Source: CAKZLS01 sp963701445 (GTDB lineage Bacteria; Pseudomonadota; Alphaproteobacteria; Rhodospirillales; Defluviicoccaceae). Taken from it: a stretch of 64,000 nt of DNA. The position numbers and the translations under genes were made by a program. Each line of letters opens with the position of its first letter. Position 1 is the first letter of the stretch. A model generated the notes under the pieces. That model did no database searches and was not told where the DNA came from. It saw only the letters and a list, made by a program, of their open reading frames with translations. Positions 42,698 to 51,790 of the stretch are shown in pieces. The stretch covers positions 23,143 to 87,142 of the forward strand of contig CAVPAM010000025.1 in assembly GCA_963701445.1 (NCBI GenBank). Reading direction: 5' to 3'.

Positions 42698-43327
42698 GTG
42701 ACGTCCGAAACCGGTTGCCGGCTGTATCTGATCACGCCGCCGCGCCTCGACCCCGCGGCGTTCGCGCCGGTCCTCGAAAGTGCGCTTGAGGCCGGTGACG
42801 TCGCTTGTGTCCAGTTGCGGCTCAAGGACGTGGACGACGACACCATTCGCCGCGCGTGCGATATCCTCCGCCCCGTTGTCCAGGACCGGGACGCGGCCAT
42901 GATACTGAACGACCGTCCCGATCTCGCCATCGAGACCGGCTGTGACGGAGTGCACATCGGACAGGCCGATCGACCCTATCGGGAAACCCGGGACATGGTC
43001 GGACCCGACCGCATCGTCGGCGTTACCTGCCACGACTCCCGCCACCTGGCCATCGACGCGGCGGACGCCGGCGCCGACTATGTGGCGTTCGGAGCGTTCT
43101 ATCCGACGGCGACAAAGCAACCGCCGAGCTGGGCGAAGCCCGAGCTTCTCCGGTGGTGGGCGGACGTGATGACGGTGCCGTCCGTCGCCATCGGCGGCAT
43201 CACCGTCGACAATGGCCGGGTCCTCGTCGAGGCCGGCGCCGACTTCCTCGCGGTTTCCGCCGGCATATGGGACCACCCAGATGGCGCGGCCGCCGCGGTC
43301 CGGCGTTTCAACGAAATATTCCGTTGA
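42698..43327 (+). CDS. thiE: Thiamine-phosphate synthase
   Basis: A 209-residue TIM-barrel enzyme that couples HMP pyrophosphate and thiazole phosphate to thiamine phosphate. GTG 42698, with AAGGACGG six bases upstream, is chosen. Conserved segments are LYLITPPR, CVQLRLKDVDDD, MILNDRPDLAIETGCDGVHI, DYVAFGAFYPTATK and IGGITVDN. It is tucked between fba and efp; thiD is encoded 20 kb away on the other strand. A THI box is not visible upstream, as expected for an internal gene. Confidence 0.92.
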   Translation: MTSETGCRLYLITPPRLDPAAFAPVLESALEAGDVACVQLRLKDVDDDTIRRACDILRPVVQDRDAAMILNDRPDLAIETGCDGVHIGQADRPYRETRDMVGPDRIVGVTCHDSRHLAIDAADAGADYVAFGAFYPTATKQPPSWAKPELLRWWADVMTVPSVAIGGITVDNGRVLVEAGADFLAVSAGIWDHPDGAAAAVRRFNEIFR

Positions 43328-43441
43328 CCCGTTGACGGCCCGGTTGCCGCCGTCGGCGCCGCACGCCCATTGCCCCGGTCTTTTCGACCTGCTAGCTTCC
43401 GCGCCTCAACCCGCACGCCTTTCAGTGACACGGATACCTTC

Positions 43442-44011
43442 ATGAAGATCAACGGCAACGCCATTCGTCCTGGAATGGTCATCGAGCACCAAGGCCGCCT
43501 CTGGCGCGCGGTCAAGATCCAACATACGCAGCCGGGCAAGGGTGGCGCCTACCTTCAGGTGGAACTCAAGAATCTTCTAGACGGAAGCAAACTGAACGAG
43601 CGGTTCCGGTCCGCCGAGACCGTGGAAAGGGTTCGGCTCGACCAGAAGCCGTATCAGTACCTCTACACGGACGGCACCAGCTACACGTTCATGGATACCG
43701 AGACGTTCGAGCAGATGGATCTCCTACCCGAAGTGATCGGCGAGGACCAGTTGCCGATGCTCCAGGAAAACATGACGGTCACCATCGAATCCCACGAGGG
43801 CTCGCCGATCAGCGTCCAGCTCCCCGACACGGTGATCCTCGAAGTCACCGAGGCGGACGCCGTGGTCAAGGGCCAGACCGCGTCATCGTCCTACAAGCCC
43901 GCCGTTCTCGAAAACGGGATGAGGGTTCTGGTGCCGCCGCATATCGAGGCGGGCACGCGCATCGTCGTCAATACCGCCGACCGCTCTTACGTCGAACGCG
44001 CCAAGGACTGA
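43442..44011 (+). CDS. efp: Translation elongation factor P
   Basis: A 189-residue tRNA-shaped protein that rescues ribosomes stalled on polyproline stretches. Domain I has MKINGNAIRPGMVIEHQGRL and the modification loop QPGKGGAY with Lys33, equivalent to E. coli Lys34, normally beta-lysylated. Domains II and III follow, including LPDTVILEVTEADAVVKGQT. ATG 43442 matches the family start. Neither epmA nor epmB is in the window. The suhB-like gene follows after 21 bases. Confidence 0.96.
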   Translation: MKINGNAIRPGMVIEHQGRLWRAVKIQHTQPGKGGAYLQVELKNLLDGSKLNERFRSAETVERVRLDQKPYQYLYTDGTSYTFMDTETFEQMDLLPEVIGEDQLPMLQENMTVTIESHEGSPISVQLPDTVILEVTEADAVVKGQTASSSYKPAVLENGMRVLVPPHIEAGTRIVVNTADRSYVERAKD

Positions 44012-44032
44012 CCACGGGGTCTATACCATTTT

Positions 44033-44843
44033 ATGACTTATCGCTCGGCACTGCTGAACGTCATGACGGCGGCCGCACAAAAGGCCGCGCGCGGCCTGAT
44101 CCGCGACCTTGGTGAAATCGAGCATTTGCAGGTCTCCAAGAAGGGACCCGGCGGACTTCGTCAGCAAGGCCGACAGGAAGGCGGAACAGGTCCTCCGAGC
44201 GGAACTCATCAAGGCCCGGCCCGCCTACAGCCTGTTGATGGAGGAAGGCGGCGGCGTCGAGGGCAAGGACTCCTCGAACCGCTGGATCGTGGACCCGCTT
44301 GACGGCACCACCAACTTCCTCCATGGCATTCCGCACTTTTCCATTTCCATCGCGCTCGAACGCGACGGCGGCCTTTTCGCCGGCGTGATCTATTCGCCGG
44401 TGCACGACGAGATGTACGTGGCCGAGAAAGGCCTGGGCGCCTATCTCAACGGCCGGCGCATCCGGGTATCGGCCCGCAAGAACATGAACGAGGCAATTTT
44501 CGCGACCGGCATTCCTTTCATGGGGATTCCCGACCACGCCTTGTTTCTGCGACAATTGAGCGCTGTAATGGAGGTCTCGGCGGGTATTCGCCGATACGGT
44601 TCGGCGGCGCTGGACCTAGCCTATGTGGCGGCCGGACGCTACGACGGCTACTGGGAAAACGGTTTGAACCCCTGGGACATTGCCGCCGGGATCGTTCTGG
44701 TGCGCGAAGCCGGCGGCTTCGTGACCGATCTGTCGGGAGGCAACGACATGCTTGCCGGCGGCGGTATCCTTGCGGGGAACACCATGCTGTACGGTCCGCT
44801 CAAGACCCTGATCTCAAGTGCCCGGGATCCCGTGCGGCCATGA
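44033..44843 (+). CDS. suhB: Inositol monophosphatase family protein, SuhB-like (frameshifted)
   Basis: A Mg2+-dependent phosphatase of about 269 residues after correction. The N-terminus (LLNVMTAAAQKAARGLIRDL) is in one frame and the rest, from ADFVSKADRKAEQVL, is in the next. The break is at the CCC at 44147-44149; with one C removed the join reads KKGPADFVSKAD. Catalytic motifs are WIVDPLDGTTNFLHGIPHFS and NPWDIAAGIVLVREAGG, with EEGGG as the first metal site. SuhB also acts in ribosomal RNA antitermination in E. coli. The gene follows efp by 21 bases. A sequencing error is the likely cause of the break. Confidence 0.9.
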
Positions 44844-44973
44844 ACGGACAAGGCTCGCGGGCACGGCAGGGGTATCGAAGTCATGAGCTTGGGAACGCCT
44901 GAAACCGTAAGACCGTTGTACCGAATTGGCGATTTGGCTAGCTTGGTCGGCGGCTGGTAGCATCATTAAGGGT

Positions 44974-45849
44974 ATGTTGCGCATCGTGATCTCGCAACGC
45001 GGATTTTTCGGCGGAGCAAGGAGTGTCTTGATGGCGGGCGTTGCCGCGACCGTGTTGTCGGCCTCCCCGGCTGGGGCCCAGAGCGACGCCGCCGAGCCGA
45101 CACCCCACGCGGGGAGCGACGTGCGACCCCCTACCCCGGGCGTCATGCCGCGATCTCAAATACATATCCCGGGCGGGACGATTCCGCCTCGAACGTCCGT
45201 GAGCCCGCCTCCGACGCGGGCGGGGCCTCCGCCACCGACCCAAGCGGACGCTCCCTTGCCGCCACGGGCCGTGCCATCGGCCGATGCAAACCGGCCTCTC
45301 CAGCAGATCCGTCCAGTGCCGGTACCCCGCCCCCAAATCCAGGCAGCGACGCCCCCGGCCGCGTCGGCGGGCGTCGAGCGGGTTCCCTTGGTGGCCCCGG
45401 CAGAGGTCAATCCGCCACCGACACCGGGAATGGTCTCGACTCCGGCGGCATCGGTCGAGGAAAGCATCGCCCCTTTGCAACCCGACTCGCCGAGCGAGAG
45501 GGCGGCGCCTCCGCCGTCAGGCGGCACCGTGTCGACGGCGGACCTCGTCCAGGTGGCGTTCGATGCGTCGGGGACCACTCTCGACGATACCGCCCGATCG
45601 GAACTCAAGAGCCTGGCAGACCGGCTTGGAGCGCGGGAGAGTTTGCGCCTGCAACTGCTGGCATACGCGCAAGCGGAGGGGCAGTCCGCCAGCCAGGCGC
45701 GCCGGATGTCGCTGTCGCGCGCGTTGTCGGTTCGCTCCTATCTGATCGAGAACGGCATCAATACCAGCCGGATCGACGTGCGCGCCCTCGGCAACACGGC
45801 CCCTTCCGCCCCATTGGACCGAGTTGACGTAAAAGTTGTGCAACGATAA
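44974..45849 (+). CDS. Periplasmic OmpA-C-like protein with proline-rich linker
   Basis: About 291 residues from ATG 44974. A shorter start at ATG 45031 has a better ribosome site (AAGGAG at 7 bases) but a signal peptide without positive charge. The signal ends near SPAGA-Q. Residues about 40-180 are proline-rich and low in complexity. The C-terminal about 95 residues form an OmpA-type domain (LVQVAFDASGTTLDDTARSE, AQAEGQSASQARRMSLSRAL), though the usual diaminopimelate-binding Asp is replaced in AYAQAEG. It lies 45 bases upstream of a MotA-like gene and may be part of the same envelope complex. Confidence 0.8.
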   Translation: MLRIVISQRGFFGGARSVLMAGVAATVLSASPAGAQSDAAEPTPHAGSDVRPPTPGVMPRSQIHIPGGTIPPRTSVSPPPTRAGPPPPTQADAPLPPRAVPSADANRPLQQIRPVPVPRPQIQAATPPAASAGVERVPLVAPAEVNPPPTPGMVSTPAASVEESIAPLQPDSPSERAAPPPSGGTVSTADLVQVAFDASGTTLDDTARSELKSLADRLGARESLRLQLLAYAQAEGQSASQARRMSLSRALSVRSYLIENGINTSRIDVRALGNTAPSAPLDRVDVKVVQR

Positions 45850-45893
45850 TGCGTTCATCGAATGTTGTTTAGAAACGTGAAAGGTCTTTCGTG

Positions 45894-47039
45894 ATGACCC
45901 GGCCGCGACGTTTCCTGGTTCGGATGGCCGTGTTCCTGGCCGCGGTGGCGGTCATTTCGGCCCTTCTCTACCCGCCGCTGCGAGACGCGTTTCTGGCCAA
46001 TGCCGCCCTTAACGGGCTGATCCTCGGCGTCCTGGTCTTGGGTATTCTGTATAATTTCCGCCAGGTCATCAGGCTCGGCCCGGAGGTGACCTGGATCGAG
46101 AGTTTCCAGAGCGAACGGATCGGCGCCGTCAGCGGCAAGCCGCCGAAGCTCCTGGCGCCGATGGCGACCATGCTGGGCAAACGCAAGGACCGGTTGTCGC
46201 TGTCGACGATGGCCATGCGCTCGTTGTTGGACGGCATCGCCTCGCGGCTCGATGAATCCCGGGATCTTTCGCGCTATACCATCGGGCTCCTGATCTTCCT
46301 CGGCCTTCTGGGCACGTTCTGGGGACTGCTGCAGACGGTCGGTTCCATCGGCGATGTCATCCAGGGACTGTCGGTGGAAAGCGGCGATCTCGCCAGCGTC
46401 TTTACCGACCTGAAACAGGGTTTGGAGGCGCCGCTCACCGGCATGGGAACGGCGTTTTCGTCGTCCCTTTTCGGCCTCGGAGGATCCCTCATCCTCGGTT
46501 TTCTCGACCTCCAGGCCGGTCAGGCCCAGAACCGGTTCTACAACGACCTGGAGGAGTGGCTCTCGGGCGTGACTCGGTTGTCCAGCGGCGCCCTGTCGGG
46601 CGACGGCGAGCATTCCGTTCCGGTCTATGTTCAGGCCTTGCTGGAGCAGACGGCCGAAAGTCTCGACGGACTCCAGCGAACCCTGGCTCGGGGCGAGGAA
46701 AACCGGGCGTCGACCCATTCCCAACTGATCGCGCTCGGTGAAAACATCAGCACCCTCACCGACCAGATGCGCGCCGAACAGGGCCTGATGCTGAAGCTGG
46801 CGGAAGGTCAGAGCGAATTGCGGCCGATCCTGGCACGGCTCGCCGACAGCACGGGACAGCCCCCCGGCGCCGTCCTCGACGAAGCCACGCGCACGCACAT
46901 CCGCAACCTTGACGTTCACGCGTCCCGCCTGGTCAAGGACGTGAGCGCCGGGCGGGAAGACATCATCCAGCAGGTGAGAAGCGAGATCCGTCTGCTGGCC
47001 CGAACGATCGCGGCGCTCGCCGAAGACGCCGAGCGCTGA
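45894..47039 (+). CDS. MotA/TolQ/ExbB-like ion channel subunit with coiled-coil tail
   Basis: About 381 residues from ATG 45894 (GTG 45891 is also possible; AAAGG upstream). Two N-terminal TMs (about 9-28 and 38-56) are followed by the MotA/ExbB core: TM3 LLIFLGLLGTFWGLLQTV (about 130-150) and TM4 TGMGTAFSSSLFGLGGSLIL (about 180-205). A long cytoplasmic helical tail to the C-terminus (SRLVKDVSAGREDIIQQVRS) is unlike TolQ or ExbB and resembles ZorA-type stators. It would conduct protons or Na+ with the MotB-like product encoded 21 bases downstream. No flagellar genes are nearby. The role is unknown. Confidence 0.85.
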   Translation: MTRPRRFLVRMAVFLAAVAVISALLYPPLRDAFLANAALNGLILGVLVLGILYNFRQVIRLGPEVTWIESFQSERIGAVSGKPPKLLAPMATMLGKRKDRLSLSTMAMRSLLDGIASRLDESRDLSRYTIGLLIFLGLLGTFWGLLQTVGSIGDVIQGLSVESGDLASVFTDLKQGLEAPLTGMGTAFSSSLFGLGGSLILGFLDLQAGQAQNRFYNDLEEWLSGVTRLSSGALSGDGEHSVPVYVQALLEQTAESLDGLQRTLARGEENRASTHSQLIALGENISTLTDQMRAEQGLMLKLAEGQSELRPILARLADSTGQPPGAVLDEATRTHIRNLDVHASRLVKDVSAGREDIIQQVRSEIRLLARTIAALAEDAER

Positions 47040-47060
47040 CGCGCGGACCGGATCGCACTC

Positions 47061-48254
47061 ATGTCCACCCTCGCGCGCCGCCGCCACCGTCCGGACAACA
47101 CCTGGCCAGGGTTCGTCGACGCCCTGGCGACCTTGCTGATGGTCATCATCTTTCTTTTGATGGTGTTCGTCCTGGCGCAGTTTTTCCTCTCCCAGGCGCT
47201 GTCCGGCCGCGATACGGCCTTGAAACGGCTCCAGGGGCAAGTGGATGAACTGGCCGAACTACTGGCGCTCGAGCGCAAGGCCAGCGCCGAGTTCAACACC
47301 GATATCGGACAACTCTCGGCCGAACTGCAAGCCTCGCTGCGCGCCCGCGACGACCTGAACACGGCGATCCGTGTCCTGAACGAACGCGCCGAGGGAGCCG
47401 AGAGCCGCAACAGGGATTTGCAGCGGGCCTTGACGGACGCGTTGGCCGCCGTCGAGTCCAAGGACAAGGCTCTTGACGCGCAGAGGCAGGAATTGGCCAG
47501 GCTGGCCAACGACATTGCCGCGCTGCGGGCATTGAAAGAAGAGCTCGAGCGGGAAACCGCCGCCCTGGCGGCCACGGCCGAACAAACGGATTCGGCGCTG
47601 ATCGAGGAGCGCCGGGTATCGGAGAGCGCCCGTGCCCAGATCGCGCTGCTCAACCAGCAGACCGCGGCGCTGAGGGAGCAGATCCGGCAGCTCGCGGCGA
47701 CCCTGGAATCCGCCGAGGAAAAGGCAAGGGAACAGGAGGTCCAGATCGTCAACCTCGGCCAGCGTCTGAACGCGGCGCTCGCGAGCAAGGTTCAGGAGTT
47801 GAAGCGCTACCGCTCCGAGTTCTTCGGAAGGCTGCGCGAGGCGCTGGGCGACCATCCCGACATCCGCATCGTCGGGGACCGCTTCGTCTTTCAGTCCGAA
47901 GTCCTGTTCGGATCCGGCTCGGCTGAGCTCGAAGAGGAGGGCCGGCTTCAGCTCCTCCGCGTGGCCGATGTCCTGAAAGACGTGAGCGATCGGATTCCAG
48001 AGGATATCGACTGGGTCCTTCGGGTCGACGGGCACACCGACACGCGGCCGATCGATACCATTCTCTACCCGTCCAACTGGGAGCTTTCAACGGCTCGGGC
48101 GATCTCGGTGGTCCGGCTCTTGATCGAGCGCGGCATACCGGCCGACCGGCTGGTGGCCGCCGGTTTCGGGGAGTTTCACCCGCTCGACGACCGGGATAGC
48201 GAAGCCGCGTTCCGCCGCAACCGGCGCATCGAGCTCAAACTCACGCAGCGTTAG
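47061..48254 (+). CDS. MotB-like protein: TM, coiled coil and OmpA peptidoglycan-binding domain
   Basis: A 397-residue protein. One TM at about residues 17-43 (GFVDALATLLMVIIFLLMVF) carries Asp20 at the position of the ion-carrying Asp of MotB/ZorB. A very long coiled coil spans about 50-255 (LQGQVDELAELLALERKASA onward). The C-terminal OmpA domain (about 270-395) has VLFGSGSAELEEEGRLQLLR and the peptidoglycan-binding VDGHTDTRPIDTILYPSNWE. With the MotA-like subunit it should form a stator anchored in peptidoglycan. The coiled coil is on the periplasmic side, which is unlike flagellar MotB. Confidence 0.87.
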   Translation: MSTLARRRHRPDNTWPGFVDALATLLMVIIFLLMVFVLAQFFLSQALSGRDTALKRLQGQVDELAELLALERKASAEFNTDIGQLSAELQASLRARDDLNTAIRVLNERAEGAESRNRDLQRALTDALAAVESKDKALDAQRQELARLANDIAALRALKEELERETAALAATAEQTDSALIEERRVSESARAQIALLNQQTAALREQIRQLAATLESAEEKAREQEVQIVNLGQRLNAALASKVQELKRYRSEFFGRLREALGDHPDIRIVGDRFVFQSEVLFGSGSAELEEEGRLQLLRVADVLKDVSDRIPEDIDWVLRVDGHTDTRPIDTILYPSNWELSTARAISVVRLLIERGIPADRLVAAGFGEFHPLDDRDSEAAFRRNRRIELKLTQR

Positions 48255-48394
48255 GGGCTTTCGGGACCACGGTCACCATGCCGGTTCTCCGGCCTGACGC
48301 CGGTTGGCGCGTTCACGCGGCTTGAGTTCCGCCCGGGGACCGTCTACGCACAGACGAGCAGTTGCAGTATCCAGTGCCGGCAGTACGTTTTCCC

Positions 48395-49600
48395 ATGCCC
48401 GTTCTGTTCCTTATCGTGTTCGTCGACCTGGTCGGCTTCGGGGTGATCATTCCCCTGCTGCCCTTTTTTGGCGAGCACTTCGGCGCCAGCCCCGCTCAGG
48501 TGGGCCTGCTCATGGCCGCCTATTCATTCACCCAGTTCCTCGCGGCTCCCCTCTGGGGCCGGCTCAGCGACCGGATCGGACGGCGGCCGGTGCTGATCGC
48601 GAGCCTCACCGGCGCCGTGGGAGCGTACGTCTGGCTGGGATTCGCCAACTCCTTGTGGATGCTGTTCGCGGCGCGGCTGGCGGGCGGCGCCATGGCCGGA
48701 AATATCTCGACCGCGTTCGCGTACGTCGCGGATATCACCGGGCCGTCGAACCGCGCGAAAGGCATGGGCATGGTTGGCGCCGCGTTCGGTCTCGGCTTCA
48801 TTTTCGGACCGGCGATCGGCGGCATCCTGGCGGGTCCGGACCCGCTCGCCGCCGATTATCGCACACCCGCGCTCGCCGCCGCCGCGCTCTCCGGTCTTGC
48901 GTTGGTGTTGACGGTGCTGATCTTGAAGGAGTCCCTGCCCCCCGACGTCCGCTCCCGCCACGCCGCAATTCCCTCGGCGACACGGTGGCGCCGCTTCAGG
49001 ATCGCAATAACCCAGCCGTCCGTGGCTTTGCTTCTCGCCATATCCTTTCTGGCCACCTTCGTCTTTGCCGGCATGGAGACCACCTTCGCCATGTGGTCGC
49101 GCCGGTCGTTCGGCTGGGGCCCGGAGCAGAACGGCTATCTGTTCGCCTTCGTGGGCCTACTCAGCGCGATCATCCAAGGCGGGCTGATCGGACGGCTCGC
49201 CAAGCGGTTCGGCGAGGGACGGCTGGTCGTATTCGGTTCGACCTTGTTGGCCCTGGGAATGCTGATGATCCCGTTTTCCGCGTCGCTGGCTTCGTTGCTG
49301 GCGGCGATGGTGATCGTCGCCCTTGGGTTCAGCCTGCTGTCGCCGTCGCTCAACAGCCTCATCTCCTTGCAGGTCGGCGCCGAGCTGCAGGGCGGAACCA
49401 TGGGCGTGGCCCGCTCCGTCACCACGCTGGCCCGTGTCCTCGGACCCGGATGGGCGGGCGCCCTGTTCTATTATATCGGCAAGGACTGGCCGTTTCTCGG
49501 CGGCACCCTGGTGATGGCGGCGGTGGTCGCGTTGAGCTTCTGGTCCCTCAGGCTGGTCGCGCGCGGCCCTCGGGCCGACCGGCCGAGTGACCCCGGCTGA
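48395..49600 (+). CDS. MFS transporter of the TetA (DHA1) type
   Basis: A 401-residue, 12-TM drug:H+ antiporter-like protein starting at ATG 48395. The N-terminal LFLIVFVDLVGFGVIIPLLP and the loop motif LWGRLSDRIGRRPVLIAS are typical of the TetA/DHA1 family. Antiporter motif C-like glycines appear in GMVGAAFGLGFIFGPAIGGI. The substrate cannot be predicted, and no repressor gene is adjacent, so a tetracycline-resistance role should not be assumed. It stands alone between the MotB-like gene and the convergent cyaY. Confidence 0.9.
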   Translation: MPVLFLIVFVDLVGFGVIIPLLPFFGEHFGASPAQVGLLMAAYSFTQFLAAPLWGRLSDRIGRRPVLIASLTGAVGAYVWLGFANSLWMLFAARLAGGAMAGNISTAFAYVADITGPSNRAKGMGMVGAAFGLGFIFGPAIGGILAGPDPLAADYRTPALAAAALSGLALVLTVLILKESLPPDVRSRHAAIPSATRWRRFRIAITQPSVALLLAISFLATFVFAGMETTFAMWSRRSFGWGPEQNGYLFAFVGLLSAIIQGGLIGRLAKRFGEGRLVVFGSTLLALGMLMIPFSASLASLLAAMVIVALGFSLLSPSLNSLISLQVGAELQGGTMGVARSVTTLARVLGPGWAGALFYYIGKDWPFLGGTLVMAAVVALSFWSLRLVARGPRADRPSDPG

Positions 49601-49633
49601 TCCCCACCGTACCCGAGAAAACGCCCGAAGACC

Positions 49634-49963
49634 TCAATCGAGATTGACGCTTCGACCGGTGGCGGCGGACAGCTCCCGCACCAGGATCTGCTTCAGACTT
49701 TGCGTATCCCGAGTTCCCACCCAACCGGAGTCGGCGCGGTATTCGAAATGCGACGCCCCGCTCACCGGAGACGACAGCCAGATCTGGCGGTTCGGCGCGT
49801 GCTTGTTGATGACATACTGGCCGCCCGAGTCGAGTTCGATGGAGAGGATCCCTTGCTCGAGGTCCACGTCGAGCTGATCTCCCAGCGCGCTTTCGAGCGT
49901 GTCCATCAGGTGCTCCAGGATCTCATCCGCGCGTATCTCGAACTCGCTCTCGCTGACGGTCAC
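49634..49963 (-). CDS. cyaY: Iron donor protein CyaY (frataxin)
   Basis: A 109-residue frataxin-fold protein. GTG 49963 is chosen, with GGGAG eight bases upstream. The acidic N-terminal helix (EFEIRADEILEHLMDTLES) binds iron. The sheet contains DVDLEQGILSIELDSGGQYV and INKHAPNRQIWLSSPVSGAS, followed by HFEYRADSGWVGTRD. It supplies or regulates iron for Fe-S cluster assembly on IscS/IscU. It is divergent from rpmE, with about 100 bases between them for both promoters. Confidence 0.95.
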   Translation of the reverse strand: MTVSESEFEIRADEILEHLMDTLESALGDQLDVDLEQGILSIELDSGGQYVINKHAPNRQIWLSSPVSGASHFEYRADSGWVGTRDTQSLKQILVRELSAATGRSVNLD

Positions 49964-50059
49964 GACTCTATCTCCCTGATTTCGGCGCGCACGCTTCGCA
50001 CAAACGTTGCAACCCGGCCTTCCGGTCAGTATATAGGGCGCTCCTTGTGGAGCGATGCG

Positions 50060-50284
50060 ATGAAAAAAGACATACACCCCGATTATCATGAGATCACCGT
50101 CGAAATGACGGACGGCACCACGTTTACCACGCGATCCACGTGGGGAGAACCCGGTGAAACCTTGAAGCTGGGCATCGATACCAAGACCCACCCGGCCTGG
50201 ACGGGCGTTCACCGCTTGATGGACAGCGGCGGCCAGTTGGCCAAGTTCAACCGGCGGTTCAAGGATTTCGGCATCAAGGGCTGA
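50060..50284 (+). CDS. rpmE: 50S ribosomal protein L31
   Basis: A 74-residue ribosomal protein starting at ATG 50060: MKKDIHPDYHEITVEMTDGT, then a conserved Trp region WTGVHRLMDSGGQLAKFNRR. It lacks the CxxC zinc ligands, so it is the C-minus form, as is usual in alphaproteobacteria. A hairpin follows the gene. Confidence 0.95.
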   Translation: MKKDIHPDYHEITVEMTDGTTFTTRSTWGEPGETLKLGIDTKTHPAWTGVHRLMDSGGQLAKFNRRFKDFGIKG

Positions 50285-50291
50285 TGGATGA

Positions 50292-50309
50292 CGGACCGGC
50301 ACCGGTCCG
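50292..50309 (+). terminator. Short palindromic hairpin after rpmE
   Basis: CGGACCGG (50292-50299) and CCGGTCCG (50302-50309) form an 8-bp stem around a 2-base spacer, 7 bases after the rpmE stop and followed by CTTTC. It is probably a transcript-end hairpin, although the T tract is short. Confidence 0.5.
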
Positions 50310-50438
50310 CTTTCAACCCTGTGCGATTTCTCTTTCCACTTCTCCCTGTCGAGGTCTCGGCGCGGTCACCCTGTTGGCGACACGGTTTGGCTGTGCCAAC
50401 GGGCCGGTGAGGTGTCCTCGGATGCCATTCCGAACGGG

Positions 50439-51586
50439 CTAAACACCGTCCAGATACGCTTCGTGGAATCCCTCGAACTCGCCCTTGGCGAATCGGAACT
50501 GCTCCTGAATGGTCTCCACCGCCTCCCGGTTCGATGACAGCGCGCAGACGCAGTCGGGGTCGAATTTCTTTCCACTCAGATCGTCGAGAAACCGGAACGC
50601 GTCATCGTTCGACCATGCATCCTTGTAGGGTCGCCGGGTGGTCAGGGCGTCGAACACATCGGCGACGCTGACAATCCTGGCTTCCAAGGGAATGTGCTTG
50701 CCCTCCAGGCCGGTCAGATAGCCGCTTCCATCGTAGGATTCGTGATGAAACCGGACGATGTTGTACAGCACGTCCATGTGCTGCCCGACACCGATGCTGA
50801 AGCTTTTCGCCATCTTGTCGACAATCGCCACGCCCTTCGCCACATGGGTCTTCATGATATCGAACTCGTCCGGGCGTCAACTTCCCCGCCTTCAGGAGAA
50901 TTCGATCCGGAATGGCGATCTTGCCAACGTCATGAAGCGGAGCGAACAGGAAGACGAACTCCACGAACTCGTCGTCGAGGTCCTCCCGGTCGGCCAGGGT
51001 CTCTGCTAATCATCCGCGCGTATCGGGACATTCGATCCAGGTGCGCTCCCGTTTCCTCGTCTCTCAGGTGGCTCATGGCGCGCGCCACGTCGACGGCGGA
51101 ACGGAGCACGTTCGCCGAGGCCATGGCATTGATGATCAGGAGCGAAATCAAATGGGAGTAAATGTCGAGATGCCGAACCACCGAATTGCTGAAATAGTCC
51201 CCCTTCTCGGAGTCGAAAAACATGAAACCGGACAACTCTCCGCGGTCGAAGAACGGTTTCGTGTAACTGGATGAATAGCCGCTTTCCAGCAAGTGACGAT
51301 CATGGCGCCCAAGGGTGGCACGGGACGCGTGCAGGTCGCCGATGATCCGGTCGCCGCGGGTTTTCGCCAGCTCGGCGAGAGACGGGACGTCGGCCAACTT
51401 GGCCTCGTAGTGGGTGAACGGCGTTTCGCCGCGCGTGCTGTGGACGAAGGTTTTCAGGGTATCGGTGCGGCCGTCGTAAACCGCCACGGCAACGCGGCCG
51501 ATCTCCGGAAGATCCTCCAGCAAACTCGCGTGGACAGATTCAACCTGAGATTGAATTGAGGCGGAGTTGCCCGACACGTCGATCAC
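50439..51586 (-). CDS. GAF plus HD-domain phosphodiesterase, HD-GYP-like (two frameshifts)
   Basis: About 381 residues once two single-base breaks are corrected. It starts at GTG 51586 with GGGAG upstream. The N-terminal GAF-like domain (EIGRVAVAVYDGRTDTLKTF) ends in a helix with MSHLRDEETGAHLDRMSRYA. Break 1 is at about 50998-51003, after ARMIS. The HD domain follows (VFLFAPLHDVGKIAIPDRIL). Break 2 is at about 50870-50874, before EFDIMKTHVAKGVAIVDKM. The rest reads RFHHESYDGSGYLTGLEGKH, IPLEARIVSVADVFDALTTR and RPYKDAW. Such proteins hydrolyse c-di-GMP; the usual HD-GYP is slightly changed to YDGSGY. With two breaks it could be a real pseudogene, but both are removable extra bases. Confidence 0.85.
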
Positions 51587-51790
51587 CAGTTTCTCCCAAG
51601 TAACAGTCTGCTATCGACAGTTAAAGGTATACCTCTCAAACGCGCTTCGCTAGTCTGCAAATTAGAGGAATTACATTGTCGGTGTTGAACGCGATCCGGG
51701 AAACAGCACCGCCACGTGACGACCGGATCCGTGGAAGTCGACTTTCGAACCGTCGCCCCACACGGGAACCCCGACTGACGGAAACAATCG

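Noticed and set aside
45855..47240. Long minus-strand frame opposite the MotA-like gene
   Set aside because: It is an antisense shadow with Gln/Arg/His-rich sequence; the plus strand has clear membrane helices and family motifs.
44974..48254. Zorya anti-phage defence system
   Set aside because: The MotA/MotB-like pair resembles ZorA/ZorB, but no ZorC, ZorD or ZorE nuclease/helicase gene lies on either side, and the neighbours are core genes.
48395..49600. Tetracycline-resistance gene
   Set aside because: The protein is TetA/DHA1-like in family, but there is no adjacent TetR gene or mobile context, so only a generic MFS transporter can be claimed.
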